NCBI GenBank assembly: GCA_965240325.2
Contig: OZ251243.1
Location: 1,302,001 to 1,366,000 of the forward strand
Source: Rebecca billardiae RCC1528
Taxonomy: Eukaryota; Haptophyta
Length of the DNA: 64,000 nucleotides
Direction: 5' to 3'
The notes under the pieces are model-generated. The model made no database searches and was not told where the DNA came from. It saw nothing but the letters and a program-made list of their open reading frames with translations. Position numbers and translations under genes: made by a program. Below are positions 29,642 through 40,864 of the stretch, piece after piece. The first letter of the stretch is position 1, and each line of letters starts with the position of its first letter.

Positions 29642-30709
29642 GGCTGCGGCGGCAGCAGCAGCGCACGCGGCAGAGGCGCAGCCCGGCCGCGCGGGCGGCA
29701 GCAGCGGCGGCAGCGGCGGCGGCGCGGAGGCGTGGCAGCCGTGCTCGGCGGGGGCGAGGGCGGCGCTGGGGCGCGAGCGCGCGCCCTTCTCGTCGCGGGA
29801 CGGGTCGCAGCGCTGGCGCGCGCTCGCGGACGTGCGCCTCCCGCACGAGGGCGCCCCCGGGCGCTGCCCCTCCCGCTGGGTGTGGGTGGACGAGTGGCGC
29901 GTGGGCGGCCATGCTGAGCTGGGCGGGGGCTGGCGGTACGCGCCCAGCTGGCGGGGGCCGTGGACGCGCGCGCAGGGGGGCGGCGCGCGCGTGCGCAGGC
30001 GGCGGTGGGTGCGGCAGCGCGAGCTCGACGCGAGCCGGGCGCCGGTGCGCGCGCGCGCTCCCGCGCGACCGCGCGCGACCGCGCGAGCGCGCCCCTGCGC
30101 GCGGCGGCTCACGCGCGCCCGCCCCGCGCGGCTGCTGCGCGGCTGCTGCGCGGGCGCGCGCAGCTGTTTGCGCGCGCGCTCGCGGCGGTGGTGGGCGCGG
30201 TGCAGGCGGCGCTGCGGCTGTCGGGCGTGCTGCCCGCGGACGGCGAGGGCGCCGAGCGCGGCGCGCACCGCGGCGCCGGCGCGCGTCTCGGCGTCGAGCG
30301 CGAGCACGCCGTGTGGCGGTGCGTCGCGCTCGGCGGCCGCGCGCTCGGCGGCGCGGTCGGCCGCTCGCCCGTCTCGCTGCTGTGCGCGCTCGCCTTCTGC
30401 GCGGGGCTGGCGGCGTGCCCGTACGTGATCGTGGCGGTGGGCGCGTCGGACGAGGCGCTGGCGGCGGCGATCCCGGCGAGCGCGATCGCCGAGCTGCGCC
30501 TCGCCGCGCGCTCGGCCGGCGGCCGGCGCGCGCTGCGCACCGCGGCCGCGCGCGCCGCCGACGGCTCGTGCCCGATCGCCGCGCCCGCCGAGTGCGCGTC
30601 CGCGGCCGCGGAGCTCGCCGAGCTGAGCGAGACGCTCGCGCGCGCGCGCGCGCTGCACCGCGCGCTCGCCGCGGAGGTCGCCGAGCTCGGCCAGCTGCTG
30701 CGCGACTGA
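27723..30709 (+). CDS. GRAM-VASt sterol-transfer-type protein with a dysferlin-like domain and a C-terminal membrane anchor, 2 exons
   Basis: Exons are 27723-30044 and 30164-30709 (intron 30045-30163, GTGCGC...CAG, phase 0), giving 955 aa. Residues ~45-150 are a GRAM domain (ALIEDFACAISRTILLQGRM, YITQDHVCFHSNIFG, FRDHTYRIIKELW). Residues ~325-545 are a VASt/StART-like domain (LTPTAFYALFVADGSLFV, FVQPIRSMISPI, VVQMSQVFADTPYGDTFTVE, ESGCYEETAEYYDTFRRML). This is the layout of Aster/GRAMD1 and yeast Lam proteins, which move sterol at ER-plasma membrane contacts. Unusually, residues ~696-774 look like a dysferlin/peroxin-type domain: WVWVDEWRVGG, GWRYAPSW, RRRRWVRQREL. Exon 2 encodes one membrane helix (SLLCALAFCAGLAACPYVIV) and a short coiled coil. 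ATG 27723 is the first ATG; an upstream in-frame TTG is not needed. Confidence 0.88.
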
Positions 30710-30830
30710 CGGCTCGGCGCCGCGCCGCGCCGGCGGAGGAATAGAATTCGCGTCGTCAATATCAATGTACTCGTGGGGTGCTTGCGCGAAACATCATCGT
30801 CAAAACTAAAAAGAATAATATGCGCATGCG

Positions 30831-32827
30831 ATGACAAATCGATTTATTCTTTGTCGTCGTCCGCCGATGGCGGCGGCGATGATGGCGGCCTGCCCGCGCG
30901 GCCGGCGCGCGCTGGCGGCGGCGGCGCTCGCGCTCGCGCTGCTCCTCGGCGCGGCGCTGCGCCGGCCGGAGCGGACGGCGCGGGCCATCGAGGGCGCCGT
31001 GCCCGCGCGCCCGCCGCGCGCCGCCGCGTCGGCGCGGCCGCCGGCCCGCGCGGCGCACGCGGCGGCGGCGCGGCCGCGCGCGTGCCTGCCCGAGCTGTGC
31101 AGCGCCGGCCTGCTCGCGCAGCACCACGGCGGCGATCTGGAGGCGCCGCGCGAGCTCGCGCGCGCCGCCGCCGCGCGCTCGCACCGCTCGGAGCTCATCT
31201 TCACGATCGCGAGCGACGGCGCGGTCGGGTGGGCGACCAACCTGGTGCTCGGGCTGCGCGCGCTCGGGTACGAGCACCACCTGGTGATCACGACGCGCGG
31301 CGGCACGTGCGACGTGCTCGCGGCCTCGCGCCACGCGCTCTCGTGCGCGCACACCTCCTTCCAGCCCGTCGGCGTGCAGACCAGCTACCGGCTCGAGTGG
31401 TCGAAGCTGCACTACGCGGCCGCGCTCGGCGGGCTCGGCTACCGGCCGCTCTTCCTCGACGCGGACGTGACGGCGCAGGCGGACTTCTACGCGGCGCTGC
31501 GCGCGCCGCCCGCCGCGCGGCACGCGCTCTGGTTCGCGCCCGGCCCCGGCGGCGCGGGCTGCCACGCGCTCATCCTCGGGCTGGTGTACTGCGCAGCGTG
31601 CGCGCGCGGCTCGGCGGCGGCGGCCGTGTTCGAGCGCTTCTTCGAGTGGCACGCGGAGCTGCAGGCGACGCGCGCGCAGCCGGGCGCGCAGGCGGCGTAC
31701 TGGGCGGGCTGCGACGCGGCGGGCGTCACGCGCTCGCCCGGCAGGCGCAACGGCTACCGCACCAACGACCTGATGTCCGACGCGCTCGCGTCCGCGTGCT
31801 GCGGCCTCCGGCTGCACCAGCGCGCGCACCCGATGCTGCCCGGCGCGCCCGTCTCGCCCGCGCTGCGGCCCGAGCTCGTGCCCGTCGGCGGCGCGCCGCT
31901 CGCCGTGCGCAACTGCTCGGCCGAGGCCGTCGTCGCGTGGAAGCGCCGCGCCGGCGCGTGCACGCGCATGCGCGCCGACGGCGGCGCCGACGCCGAGCCG
32001 GCGCCGGACGACGACGACGACGGGCTCGCGCCGCGGCCGCCGCTCGACGGCCGCGTGCGCTGGCACGAGCTGCGCGCGCTGCCGCGGGCGGGCGGCGGCG
32101 GCGGCGGCGGCGGCGCGAACCAGACCGTCGCGCACACGCCCGCGAGCGTGCTGCTGCCGCTGCACGGCCTGAGCGCCCGCAGCCGCCGCGCGCCCGACGC
32201 GCGCCAGACGTACCAGCGCGGCGGCTGGGTGGTGCGGCCGCCGCCCCTCGCGCACTTTGTGGGCGGCGGGCCGCTCAAGACGCAGTACATGCGCGCGCTG
32301 GGCTGGTGGCACTGGGGCGCGGACGAGGTGCTCGCGCGCGCGCTCGCCGACGCGGACGAGGCCGCGCGGCACATGCGCGCCGCCGAGTCGGTGCGCGACC
32401 TCGCCGGCTTCAACGCGCTGCACAGCGGCTCGACCGACCCGTTCGCCACGCGCCGCGCGGCCGCGAGTCCGGCCGAGCTCGCGGCGCCGCCGCCGAGCGG
32501 CGCCGCGCCGCCGCCGCGGCCCGCCGTGCTCGGGCTGTACGGCGCGGGCGTGCGCGCCGCGCTCGGCGCGCCGCGCACGCACGGCGCCTTCCTGCGCGCG
32601 TACGGCGCGCTGCGGCTGCGCGCGGCGCTGCTGGGCGCGCTGGGCGGGCGCGTGCCGCTCGAGCTCGACGTGCCGTGCGCGGGCCGGTGGGTGCCCCGGG
32701 CGGAGCGCGCGCTCGGCGCCGCCTTCCGGCCGCGCGGCGGCGGCGGCGCGCGGAACGGCAGCAGCAGCGGCGCGGCGCGCGCCGCGGCGGCGGCGGAGCG
32801 CGCGCGCCGCGCCGACGCCGCCGACGC

Positions 32828-32861
<34 letters not shown>

Positions 32862-33560
32862 GCGGGCGCGCCCGAGCCGCCGACCGCGCGCGCGCGGCTC
32901 GTGGCGCGCGGCGCGCTGCTCGGCATCGACCAGCGGCCGCTCGGCCAGCGCGACGCGCGCGACGGCGCGGACGGCCCCGAGTTCTCGCGGCACTTGAGCG
33001 CGGGCGTCGGCGCGGGCAACTGCTCCGTGCGCCCGCCCGGCGGCGGCGCGGCGGGTGCAGGCGACGGCCCGTCGCTCTGCTGCTCGCCGCTCTGGTGGCG
33101 CGAGTTCAACGCGCGGCGCGGCAAGAGCTGCGAGCCGGCCGCGCACGGCTGGTACTACTGCACCGCGACGCTGCACCGGCAGTACGTCGAGCGGCCCGCG
33201 TGGGAGGCGCACGCGAGCCTCGCCGAGCCGCGCGAGGCGGCGGTGCTCGAGCTCGCGCAGATCGCCGCGCCGCCGCGCGGCGGCGGCGCCGAGTGGCGCG
33301 TTGACGCGCGCCGCGCCGAGGCGGCGCTCGCGCGCGTCGCGGCCGCGCCGCTCGTGTGGGTGCACGTGCCCGCGGGCGCGGCGCTCGGCCCGCTGTGCGG
33401 CCTCGCGCCGCGCCACCTCGACGCGGCGCGCGCGCACTCGCGCGCCGCGTGGCTGCCCGACCCGATGCTCACGTGCAGGGCGTTCCCGAGCGCGGACGCG
33501 TGCGCCGCCGTGTGGGACGGCGCGGGCGGCGGGCTCGCGTACGCCGACGGCGGGTGCTAG
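30831..33560 (+). CDS. Type II membrane glycosyltransferase (nucleotide-diphospho-sugar transferase, GT77-like), 909 aa
   Basis: Single exon from ATG 30831; a second ATG at 30867 would also keep the anchor. The N-terminus has a signal anchor (RRALAAAALALALLLGAALR), placing the catalytic part in the Golgi lumen. Residues ~120-330 match the nucleotide-diphospho-sugar transferase fold: ELIFTIASDGAVGWATNLVL, GYEHHLVITT, YRPLFLDADVTAQADFYAAL with the DxD metal site, and GYRTNDLMSDALASACCGLR. Later blocks include HFVGGGPLKTQYMRALGWWH, typical of the end of such catalytic domains, then a cysteine-containing C-terminal region (SLCCSPLWWREFNARRGKSC, GWYYCTATLHRQY). Residues ~450 and ~660-690 are low-complexity linkers. 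The sugar and acceptor cannot be predicted. It lies 121 bp downstream of the GRAM-VASt gene, same strand. Confidence 0.85.
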
Positions 33561-33724
33561 CCAGCGCGCGGCTGCATCAGGGCCGCTCGAGCGCGCGAGG
33601 CCTCGCGCGTGCTTGCGAGCGCTCGTCCGGTGCGTGCGCGCCGGGCGGGGTCGGAGCGGCCGACCCGCGCCGCGGTGGAACGCACCGCGACTCGCGCGCA
33701 CCCCGGCGAAGCATCACTCGGAGG

Positions 33725-34545
33725 GCGCGGCCGAGCTCTGCGCCGACGCGCGGACGGTGGGGGCGTCGGCTGAGGGCGCGCCCCGAGCCGAGCGGTGGCG
33801 CAGTGCCGCTCTGTACTGCCGGTAGGCCGAGTCTGACTCGTGGGGCGTGGCGTCAGGCCCCTCAGGGGCGCGCCCCAGCGTGCCACACCCGAGTTGCCCG
33901 CGGCGTCAGCCCCGGCGGCCCGAACCGTCACTTGGCCACTCGGCCGTCAGTGGCGCGGCCGTCAGAGCCGTTTGCGCCCGCCAACGCCGAACGCGCGGGC
34001 GGTACGGGCGTGAGCAGTGAGGGCGCGCCCCGACCCATCAAGCGCTGGTGCAGTGCCGTTCTATACCACCGGTAGAGCGGTAGACCGAGTCTGACTCGTG
34101 GGGCGTGGCGCCAGACCCCTCATCAGGGGCGTCGCGCCCCAGCGTGCACGTACATCTTGCCCGCCGCGGGCGCCGTCCAAAACTGAACGACTGCCATTCG
34201 GCAGGGCCGGCGGCTGAGCTCTGTCAGCGCCGACGCGCGGACGCTGCAGGGGCGTCGGCTGAGGGCGCGCCCCGAAGCAAGCGGTGGTGCAGTGCCGCTC
34301 TATACCACCAGTAGACCGAGCCTGACCCGTGGGGCGTGGCGTCAGGCCCCTCAGGGGCGCGCCCCAGCGTGCGTGCACATCTTGCCCGCCGTGGCAGAAC
34401 TGCCACTCCGCTGGTGCGACCGAGCTCTGCGCCGTGACGCGCGGACACGGTGCGGGGGCGTCGGCTGAGAGCGCGCCCCGACCCAAGCGGCGGTGCAGAG
34501 CCGCTCTACGCCATCCGCAGAACGAGTCTGAGCCGTGGGGCGCGG
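33725..34545 (+). repeat. Tandem array of ~205-245-bp units (about 3.5 copies)
   Basis: The segment gcgtcggctgagggcgcgcc, or a close variant, begins near 33772, 34009, 34252 and 34458. It is followed each time by a gcggtggtgcagtgccgctc-type stretch and a ctataccaccngtag-type stretch, then by tggggcgtggcg and a ggggcgcgcccc palindrome. Another unit lies alone near 42231-42440, 8 kb away. Spacings are roughly 237, 244 and 205 bp. Confidence 0.85.
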
Positions 34546-34558
34546 CTAGGTTAGGTTA

Positions 34559-36000
34559 CGTCACACGGCCAGCCCCTGTGCCACCGCGCCAGCGTGAGAC
34601 TCAGCGCCAGTGCTCGGTCCGGCCGGCCGGCAGCCCGGCCCGGCCCTCAGCGCGCAGTCGGACGGCCTCGGGGGACGGCAGGTTGGGCGGCGGACGAGCG
34701 ACGACGGGCGTCTGCTGGCGAGCCTTGGCCGCGCCGTGCGCATCGTCTAGCCAAGCAGCCTTCGCCCGCGCCCGCGCCCGCCGCCGCCATTTGTACTAGT
34801 CGCAGCTGCCGCGCGCCAGGTCAGCCCCGAGTGCTCCGACCGCTCGGCAGCTGCAGGTCTGGCTGGCGAGGTGCGATGAAGCACGGCGCAGAAAGCGGCG
34901 TTCAAGCCGAGCGCGAGGCGTGGGACCCCCCGGACTACCCGCACGAGGGCGCACACGACGACCTCGAGCCAGCCTCGGGCTGCGGCTGCAGCGCCGAGGC
35001 CAGTGCGTCCGGAGCAGTGCCGGCTGCGCCAGCGCGCGATGCCAGGCGCGCCCGCGTCCAGTGCGGCTCAGCTGGGCTCGTCTGACCTCGGCGAAGCACG
35101 CGGCGCCGCGGCCGAGGTCGAGGCGTGGCATCCCGCGAATATGCCCGCGCGGGCCCGCACGGGCTGCCCGTGCCCCAGGCTCGGGCTGTCGCGGCCGTAC
35201 CGATGCTGGGCCTGGGGCAGCGCGCGCTGCCGTCGCGGGCTGTCCATCGCGCGCCCGCGCAGGCGCGACGGCAGCGCGTGGGGCGGTGCGAGCCAGCCGA
35301 GCGACCGCAGAGCGTGCTGCTCGGTGGCGCGTGGCGGGAGCGCGCCGCGGACGTGGCTGGCGCCGCGCACCAGCTCAGCCTGCCCCCGCCCCCGCGCCCC
35401 CATCTTCCACCTCGTCCGAGCTGCCTCCAGTGCTCGCCATCACGGCCGCGAGCGGCCTACGGGCCGAGCTGCTGCATGCCGCTGGTCGCGCACGCGCCTC
35501 ACGTCGAAGGCGCGGCCGCCCCTTACAGGCACGCGTGCACGTGGTGGTCGAGACGAGCACACCCGAGCGCGGTCAGCGCGGGTCGGCAGTGGCGAGCAGC
35601 AGGAGAGCAGTCTACATGTTGAACGGCCGCGCACGCCGCGGCAGAGCTCTGCGCGCAGACTTGGCGGCTGTTCACGCGTTGCTGACGGGCTCCACGCACT
35701 GTGCGGCGTCGTGCGAGCAATAGAGATGCGAATGCATCCTCCCGGCACGCGCGCTCGACCATTCGGCGGTGCACCCGCGCGGCCGCGCGCGGCCGGCTGC
35801 GTTTGCGTGGCAGCGCGGCCGAGCGAGGGGCTGGCGGTGCGCTCGCGCCGCCGCGCACAGTCGCGATGGCAGCGCGTGGGACGTGGTGAGCGGCGCTCTG
35901 GGCGCGTGCTTTGACGGCGCGTGGATTCCCTCGCGCACCACTGCGCCGGCGTGCGCGCGCACGCGACGCGCACGACAGCCGCCTTTGGCGGACGGCGGGG
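34559..36000 (+). repeat. Long direct repeat, copy 1 (partner 45463-46900)
   Basis: Starts at gtcacacggccagcccctgt and runs with high similarity to 45463-46900. In the stretch 34904-35190 against 45787-46078 I count about a dozen differences plus small indels. The indels change the reading frame, so the unit is not under protein-coding constraint. A third, more diverged copy can be followed at about 47830-48450, and a short fragment at about 63060-63245. Confidence 0.85.
34717..34796 (+). repeat. Dispersed ~80-bp core, one of seven copies
   Basis: The core runs ggcgagccttggcc - gtgcgcatcgtctagccaag - cagccntcgcccgcgcccgc - ccgccgccgccatttgtac. Further copies lie at 36377-36452, 41839-41918, 45607-45686, 47311-47390, 55579-55655 and 63061-63137, all on the plus strand. 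Two are outside the 15-kb block, which points to a dispersed family (SINE-like or part of a larger element) rather than only local duplication. No pol III A/B box was identified. Confidence 0.75.
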
Positions 36001-39000
36001 ATGGCGTGCGGCCATGCTGGTCTTTGAGGCCGGATTTCTCGTCGCTTGGAATACCAGCGATCTTTTTTCCGACGCCACCCGACGACCGTTGGTCGCGGCG
36101 GCGCGCGAATTCAGCATGGCCTCTCCCCACGCGGGGACGAGTCTGCATCCCGCGGCGCAGATGGGCGCGAGCCCGCGTCGGACGGGGCGGTCGTGCGCCT
36201 GGGGGTACGCACGTGGAGGGCCGTATCCGCCCCGGCGCCTCGCACCAGCCCAAGGCGGCCTTACTCGTCGTCTCATTCGTCGTCCGACCTGCGGCTCCGG
36301 CTAGCCGCGCAGTGGGCTCTCCAACAGCTGCGCCCGGCGGTTCGGGCGGGGGATCCGCGATGCTGGGCGTCCACAGGCGAGCCGTCGACGCATCGTGAGC
36401 GTCGTCTCGTCGGCAGCCGTCGCCCGAGCCCGCGCCCGCCGCCGCCATGTGGAGTCTCAGTCGCTGCTGCCTGCAGGTATAGTGTCCAGCTGACCAGTCG
36501 GCAGCTGCCGCTGGCTTCTGCCTTTCTGGCTGGCTAGGTGCTGTTGCGCCAAGCGTGGCGCAGCACGGCATGGCTGTGCGCGGGCAGTCGGGCCACTCGG
36601 ACGGCCGAACTGGTGGGTGAACGGGCCACGCCCGCGAGGGCATCCCAGCGTGCAGCAAGGGCGGCCCAGTCAGGGCGGGAGCGCGGCCGCGCCGAGCGGC
36701 GCGTCACGGCTGCCGATTGCGCGGCTCTTGCGCGGTGGGACGTGTGTGTGAGCCCCGCCGCGCACGCTCCTGCGGCGCCGAGGCTGCCGCTCCGCGCCCG
36801 CGCAGATCGCGCGGCGCGCGCGGCGCCGCCTGCCGGGTGCTGCTGCAGTGGCAGCTACCGCCGAGCGCTGCTGGCTGGGCCGCGCCGGAGAGGCGGGCCG
36901 CGCGGCCGGGCGCTGCGGATGTGGAGCGCAGCAGCCGGCCCAGCGCCTCGCATCGGTCGATGCTGCCCCCGCCCCGGCCCCCCATCTTACCCTCCGTCAA
37001 GCCTGCGCCTGGTGGGCCGCGTAGTGAGGGCGCCAAGCATCAGGGCGCTCCTCATCGCGCGCGAGCGCCAGCTCATCTGCGCACGGCCGTCCCACTGCGG
37101 TGCGGCCGGGCGCGCGCGCGCCTCACGTCGAAGGTGCGGGCGCGCCTTGCCGCGGCGGCCGAGACGAGCACTGTCGAAGCACTGTCGAGCGCGATCATCG
37201 CGGCGGCGAGCAGCTGCCGTGGCTGGCGCAACGCACCGGCCCAGCCCGCCCCCGCCCCCGCGCCCCCATCCTCAACCTCGTCCGAGCTGCCTCTGGTGCG
37301 CGCCATCACGGCCGCGCTGCGCACGCCCGCACACGCGCCTCGCTTCGAGGGAGCGGCCGTCCCTTGCCGTGGTGCGTGGCGGTCGAGACGAGCGCACATT
37401 CCGGCGCCCATGATCACCGCGGGTCGGCGGTGGCGAGCAGGAGTCGCGCAGCCTTTATTTTCAACAGCCAAGCGCGCGCCGCGGCCGAGCTCTGCGCGCA
37501 GACTTGGCAGCTGTTCACGCGTGGCTGGCGGGCACCACGCACTGCGCGGCGTCGTGCGTGCGAGTGGCGGAGACGCGAGTGCATCCCCCCAGCAAGCGCG
37601 CTCGGCCGCTCGGCCGTGGGCTCGCGCGGCCGCGCGCAGCCGGCAGCGTTTGCTTTCAGCGCGGGCCGAGCGAGCGGGCAGTGCGCTCGCGTCGGGGGCG
37701 CAGTCGCAAGGGCCACGGGTGGGGCGGTGCGAGCCGGAGGGGGTGCACCGAGCGCATGGTGCTCGGCGGCGCGTGGCCCCTCTCGCGCACCGCTGAGTCG
37801 CGCTGAGTCGGCGTGCGTGCGCGCCGGACAGCACGACGTCCGCCTTGAGCCCTTGAGTCTTGACCCGAGGCGGAACGAGGGCCGCCATGCTTGCCGAGGG
37901 CTGTTTTTTTTGGGGCGTGGGTCGCCGGGCGGTGCTTTTTTCCCTCGCGCCTCCCGAATTCCGTCGCTTGTTCGCGAATCAGCATGGCAGCCCGAGTTCT
38001 CCGCGGGGTGGGTCTCGCTTTGCAGACGGGCGCAACGGCGGGAGGTGCCGGCGGGTCAGCCACGCGCGCACGCGCGTATGCGTGCTCCTCGTCCGCTACG
38101 CGCGCGTGCGCGCTCACTGCCTCGGCGCAGGCGTAGCTGCGCGCCGCGTGGCGGCTCGCGACCGCCGGGCGTCGCGGCTCGGGCCGCAGCGGCCTGGCAG
38201 GCGAGGCTCGCGCCGACGAGCAGCAGCCCGCGCACTGCGGTTTCGCGCGGGGTGCGTGCTGCGCGCTTGGACCGTCCTCTTGCCCGCGACTGCACGCACG
38301 CTCTGCGACGCGCATGCCGCTGCGCGGCGTGGCGGCTCTCCGAGGCTGCGTTGGGCGTCGGACGGCGGCGCGGCCGCGCGCCGGGGGCGACGCGCGCATG
38401 GCACCCCACTGCCGTCCGAGCGCCTCGCACCGTTTGAAGCTGGCCCCGCCCCGGCCCCCCATCTTAGTCTTCGTTCAAACTTCACCTGGTGCGCGCAGGG
38501 GGCCGCAGCCAGGCCAGGTTGCTCATCGCGCGCGCGCGCCGCCCAGCCCACGCGCGCACTGCAGTGCAGCCGGTCGCGCGCGCGCGCGCCTCGCGCGGAA
38601 GGGGCGGGCGCGCCTTGCCATGGCGCGAGCGCGTGGCGGTCGAGACGCGCACACTCGAGCGCGGGCAGCGCGTGTCGGCGCTGGCGCCAGCACTGGCACG
38701 GGCATTGCCCTGGGCCGCCGCGCGCGCAGGTCGCCCTCTCGTGCGGCTCCTAGGTCGGCGGGCTGGGGGGCCGCCAAGGGGAGCGACGCGCTGCGCGACG
38801 TCGTGCGAGGGATGGACTCTCCACCCACCTCGTCGCGCGCTCGACCGCCCCTCCGTGCGCGGCGGGCGCGTGGCCGCACCCAGCCGGCAGCGCGCGCGCG
38901 GCCGGGCCGGGCCGGGCCGAGGGGCCGGCGGCGCGCTCGCGCCAGGGGCGCAGACGCAAAGGCTACGGGTGGGGCGGTGCGAGCCAGCGGGGGCACGCTG

Positions 39001-39160
39001 GGCGTACGCTGCGCAGCGGCGCGTGGCGCCGCTCGCGCACCACTGCGCCGGCGGGGACGTGCGCGCCTTGACCGTCCGCCTTGACTCCGCCGGCGGGGAC
39101 GGGGCGCCGCCATGCTTGCGGCCGAGGGTCTTGATGGCCTTGTGTTTTTCCGCGCTCGCT

Positions 39161-39340
39161 GTACGCCCAAAAAAAACCCGGCGGATGTTCAACTTCCCCC
39201 CGGCACCACCAATCAAACAAGGCGCCCGGACTTCGCCAAAACCGGCGGCCTGTACGCCCCAAAAACCCGGATGTTCAACGTCCTCCCGGCACCACCAATC
39301 AAACAAGGCGCCCGGACTTCGCCAAAACAGGCGGCCGATA
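39161..39340 (+). repeat. Two-copy ~90-bp tandem duplication with A-runs
   Basis: The two units start at gtacgcccaaaaaaaacccg (39161) and tgtacgccccaaaaacccgg (39251). Both contain caccaccaatcaaacaaggc followed by gcccggacttcgccaaaac. They are nearly identical over about 75 bp and much less GC-rich than the surroundings. Confidence 0.9.
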
Positions 39341-40834
39341 AATTTCACAGAAAAAACCTGAAAAAAGCCTTGCGCGCGGTGCCGACTGACTTGCGGCCGC
39401 CTGCGCCATCCACGATGCCGTCGACACCACTTCCATCGTCCCGCTGGGTCTTGGGCTCCCTTTGCAGACAGACGGGCGCAACGGCGGAGGGTGTCGGCGG
39501 GTCGGCAAGGCGCGCACGTGCAGGTGCGCGCTCCTCGCCCTCCACGCGCACGTGCGCGCTCGCTGCCTCCGCGCAGGACCAGCTGCGCGCCGCGTGACGG
39601 CTCGCGGCCGCCGGGCGTCGCGGCTCGGGCGGCAGCGGCCTGACAGGCGAGGCTCGTGCCGACGAGCCGCAGCCTGCACACCGCGGTCTCGCGCGGGGTG
39701 CGTGCTACGCGCGTGGGTTGCCCTCCCGCTCGCCGGCCGCACGCACGCTCTGCACCGCGCATGCCGTTGCGGTGAGCGGCGGCTCTCAGAGGCTGCGGCG
39801 GGCGTCGGACGGCGGCGCGGCCGTGCGCAGGGCGTCCTACTGCCGACCCAGCGCCTCGCACAGGTCGAGGCTGCCCCCGCCCCGGCCCCCCCATCTCACC
39901 CTCCGTCCATCCTGCGCCTGGTGGGCCGCGTAGTGAGCGGCAAGCATCAGGGCGCTCCTCATTGTGTGTGAGCGCCAGCTCATCTGCGCACGGCCGTCCC
40001 ACGGCGGTGCGGCTGGGCGCGCGCCTCGCGTCGACGGAGCGGGCGCGCCTTGCCGCGGCGGCCGAGACGAGCACTGTCGAAGCACTGTCGAGCGCGATCA
40101 TCGCGGCGGCGAGCAGCGGTCGTGGCTGGCGTAACACACCGGCCCAGCCCGCCCCCGCCCCCGCGCCCCCATCCTCCACCCGCGCGCGCCATCACGGCCG
40201 CGCCGCGCACGCGGCTGGGTGCCGCCGCTCGCGCGCGCGCCTCGCTTCGAGGGCGAGCGGCCGTCCCTTGCCATGGCGCGTGGCGGTCGAGGCGAGCGCC
40301 CACTCTGGCGCGATCACCGCCGGTCGGCGGTGGCGGGCAGGAGTCGCGCAGCCTTTACGTCGAGTAGCCAATCGCGTGCCCAGCGCTGCGCGCACACCTG
40401 ATGGCGGCGGCAGTTCGCGCGTTGCTGGCTGGCATCGTGCACTGCGCGGCGTCGCGCGCGCGATTGACGGAGACGCGGACGCATCCTCCCGGCACGCGCG
40501 CTCGACCGCTCGGCCGCGCGCTCGCGCGGCCGCGCGCGGCCGCCGCAGCGCGGCCGCGCAGTGTTTGCGTGGCAGCGCGGCCGAGCCGAGGGGCGGCGGT
40601 GCGCCAGCGCCGCCGCGATGGCCGCGCGTGGGCGCGCGTGGGGCGCGGTGAGCTGGCCGATGCGCACTCTGGGCGCGTGCCCCCACGGCGCGCAGATCCA
40701 CTCGCGCACCACTGCGCCGGCGCGCGCGACAAGCCGCCCTCCGGCGGACGGCGGGGATGGAGCGCAGCGATGCTGGCTTCCGGGTCCCGATCCACCCGTC
40801 CCAGAAAGCCCGTGAGCCCGTCCCGGCTCAGCGG

Positions 40835-40864
40835 GCTCATGACCGTCCATGGACGGTCATGAGC
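40835..40864. repeat. 30-bp perfect palindrome without loop
   Basis: The half-site gctcatgaccgtcca is followed at once by its exact reverse complement. Inside the 15-kb repeat block, near the end of one module copy; the related module at 46.9 kb lacks it. Confidence 0.95.

Noticed and set aside
33725-34545. CRISPR-like array
   Set aside because: The units are over 200 bp and similar throughout, without short repeats alternating with unique spacers. The DNA is also eukaryotic.
35003-35914. 303-codon open frame in the repeat block, with a similar frame at 45889-46770
   Set aside because: Indels between the two repeat copies shift the frame while DNA identity stays high, so the protein is not what is conserved.
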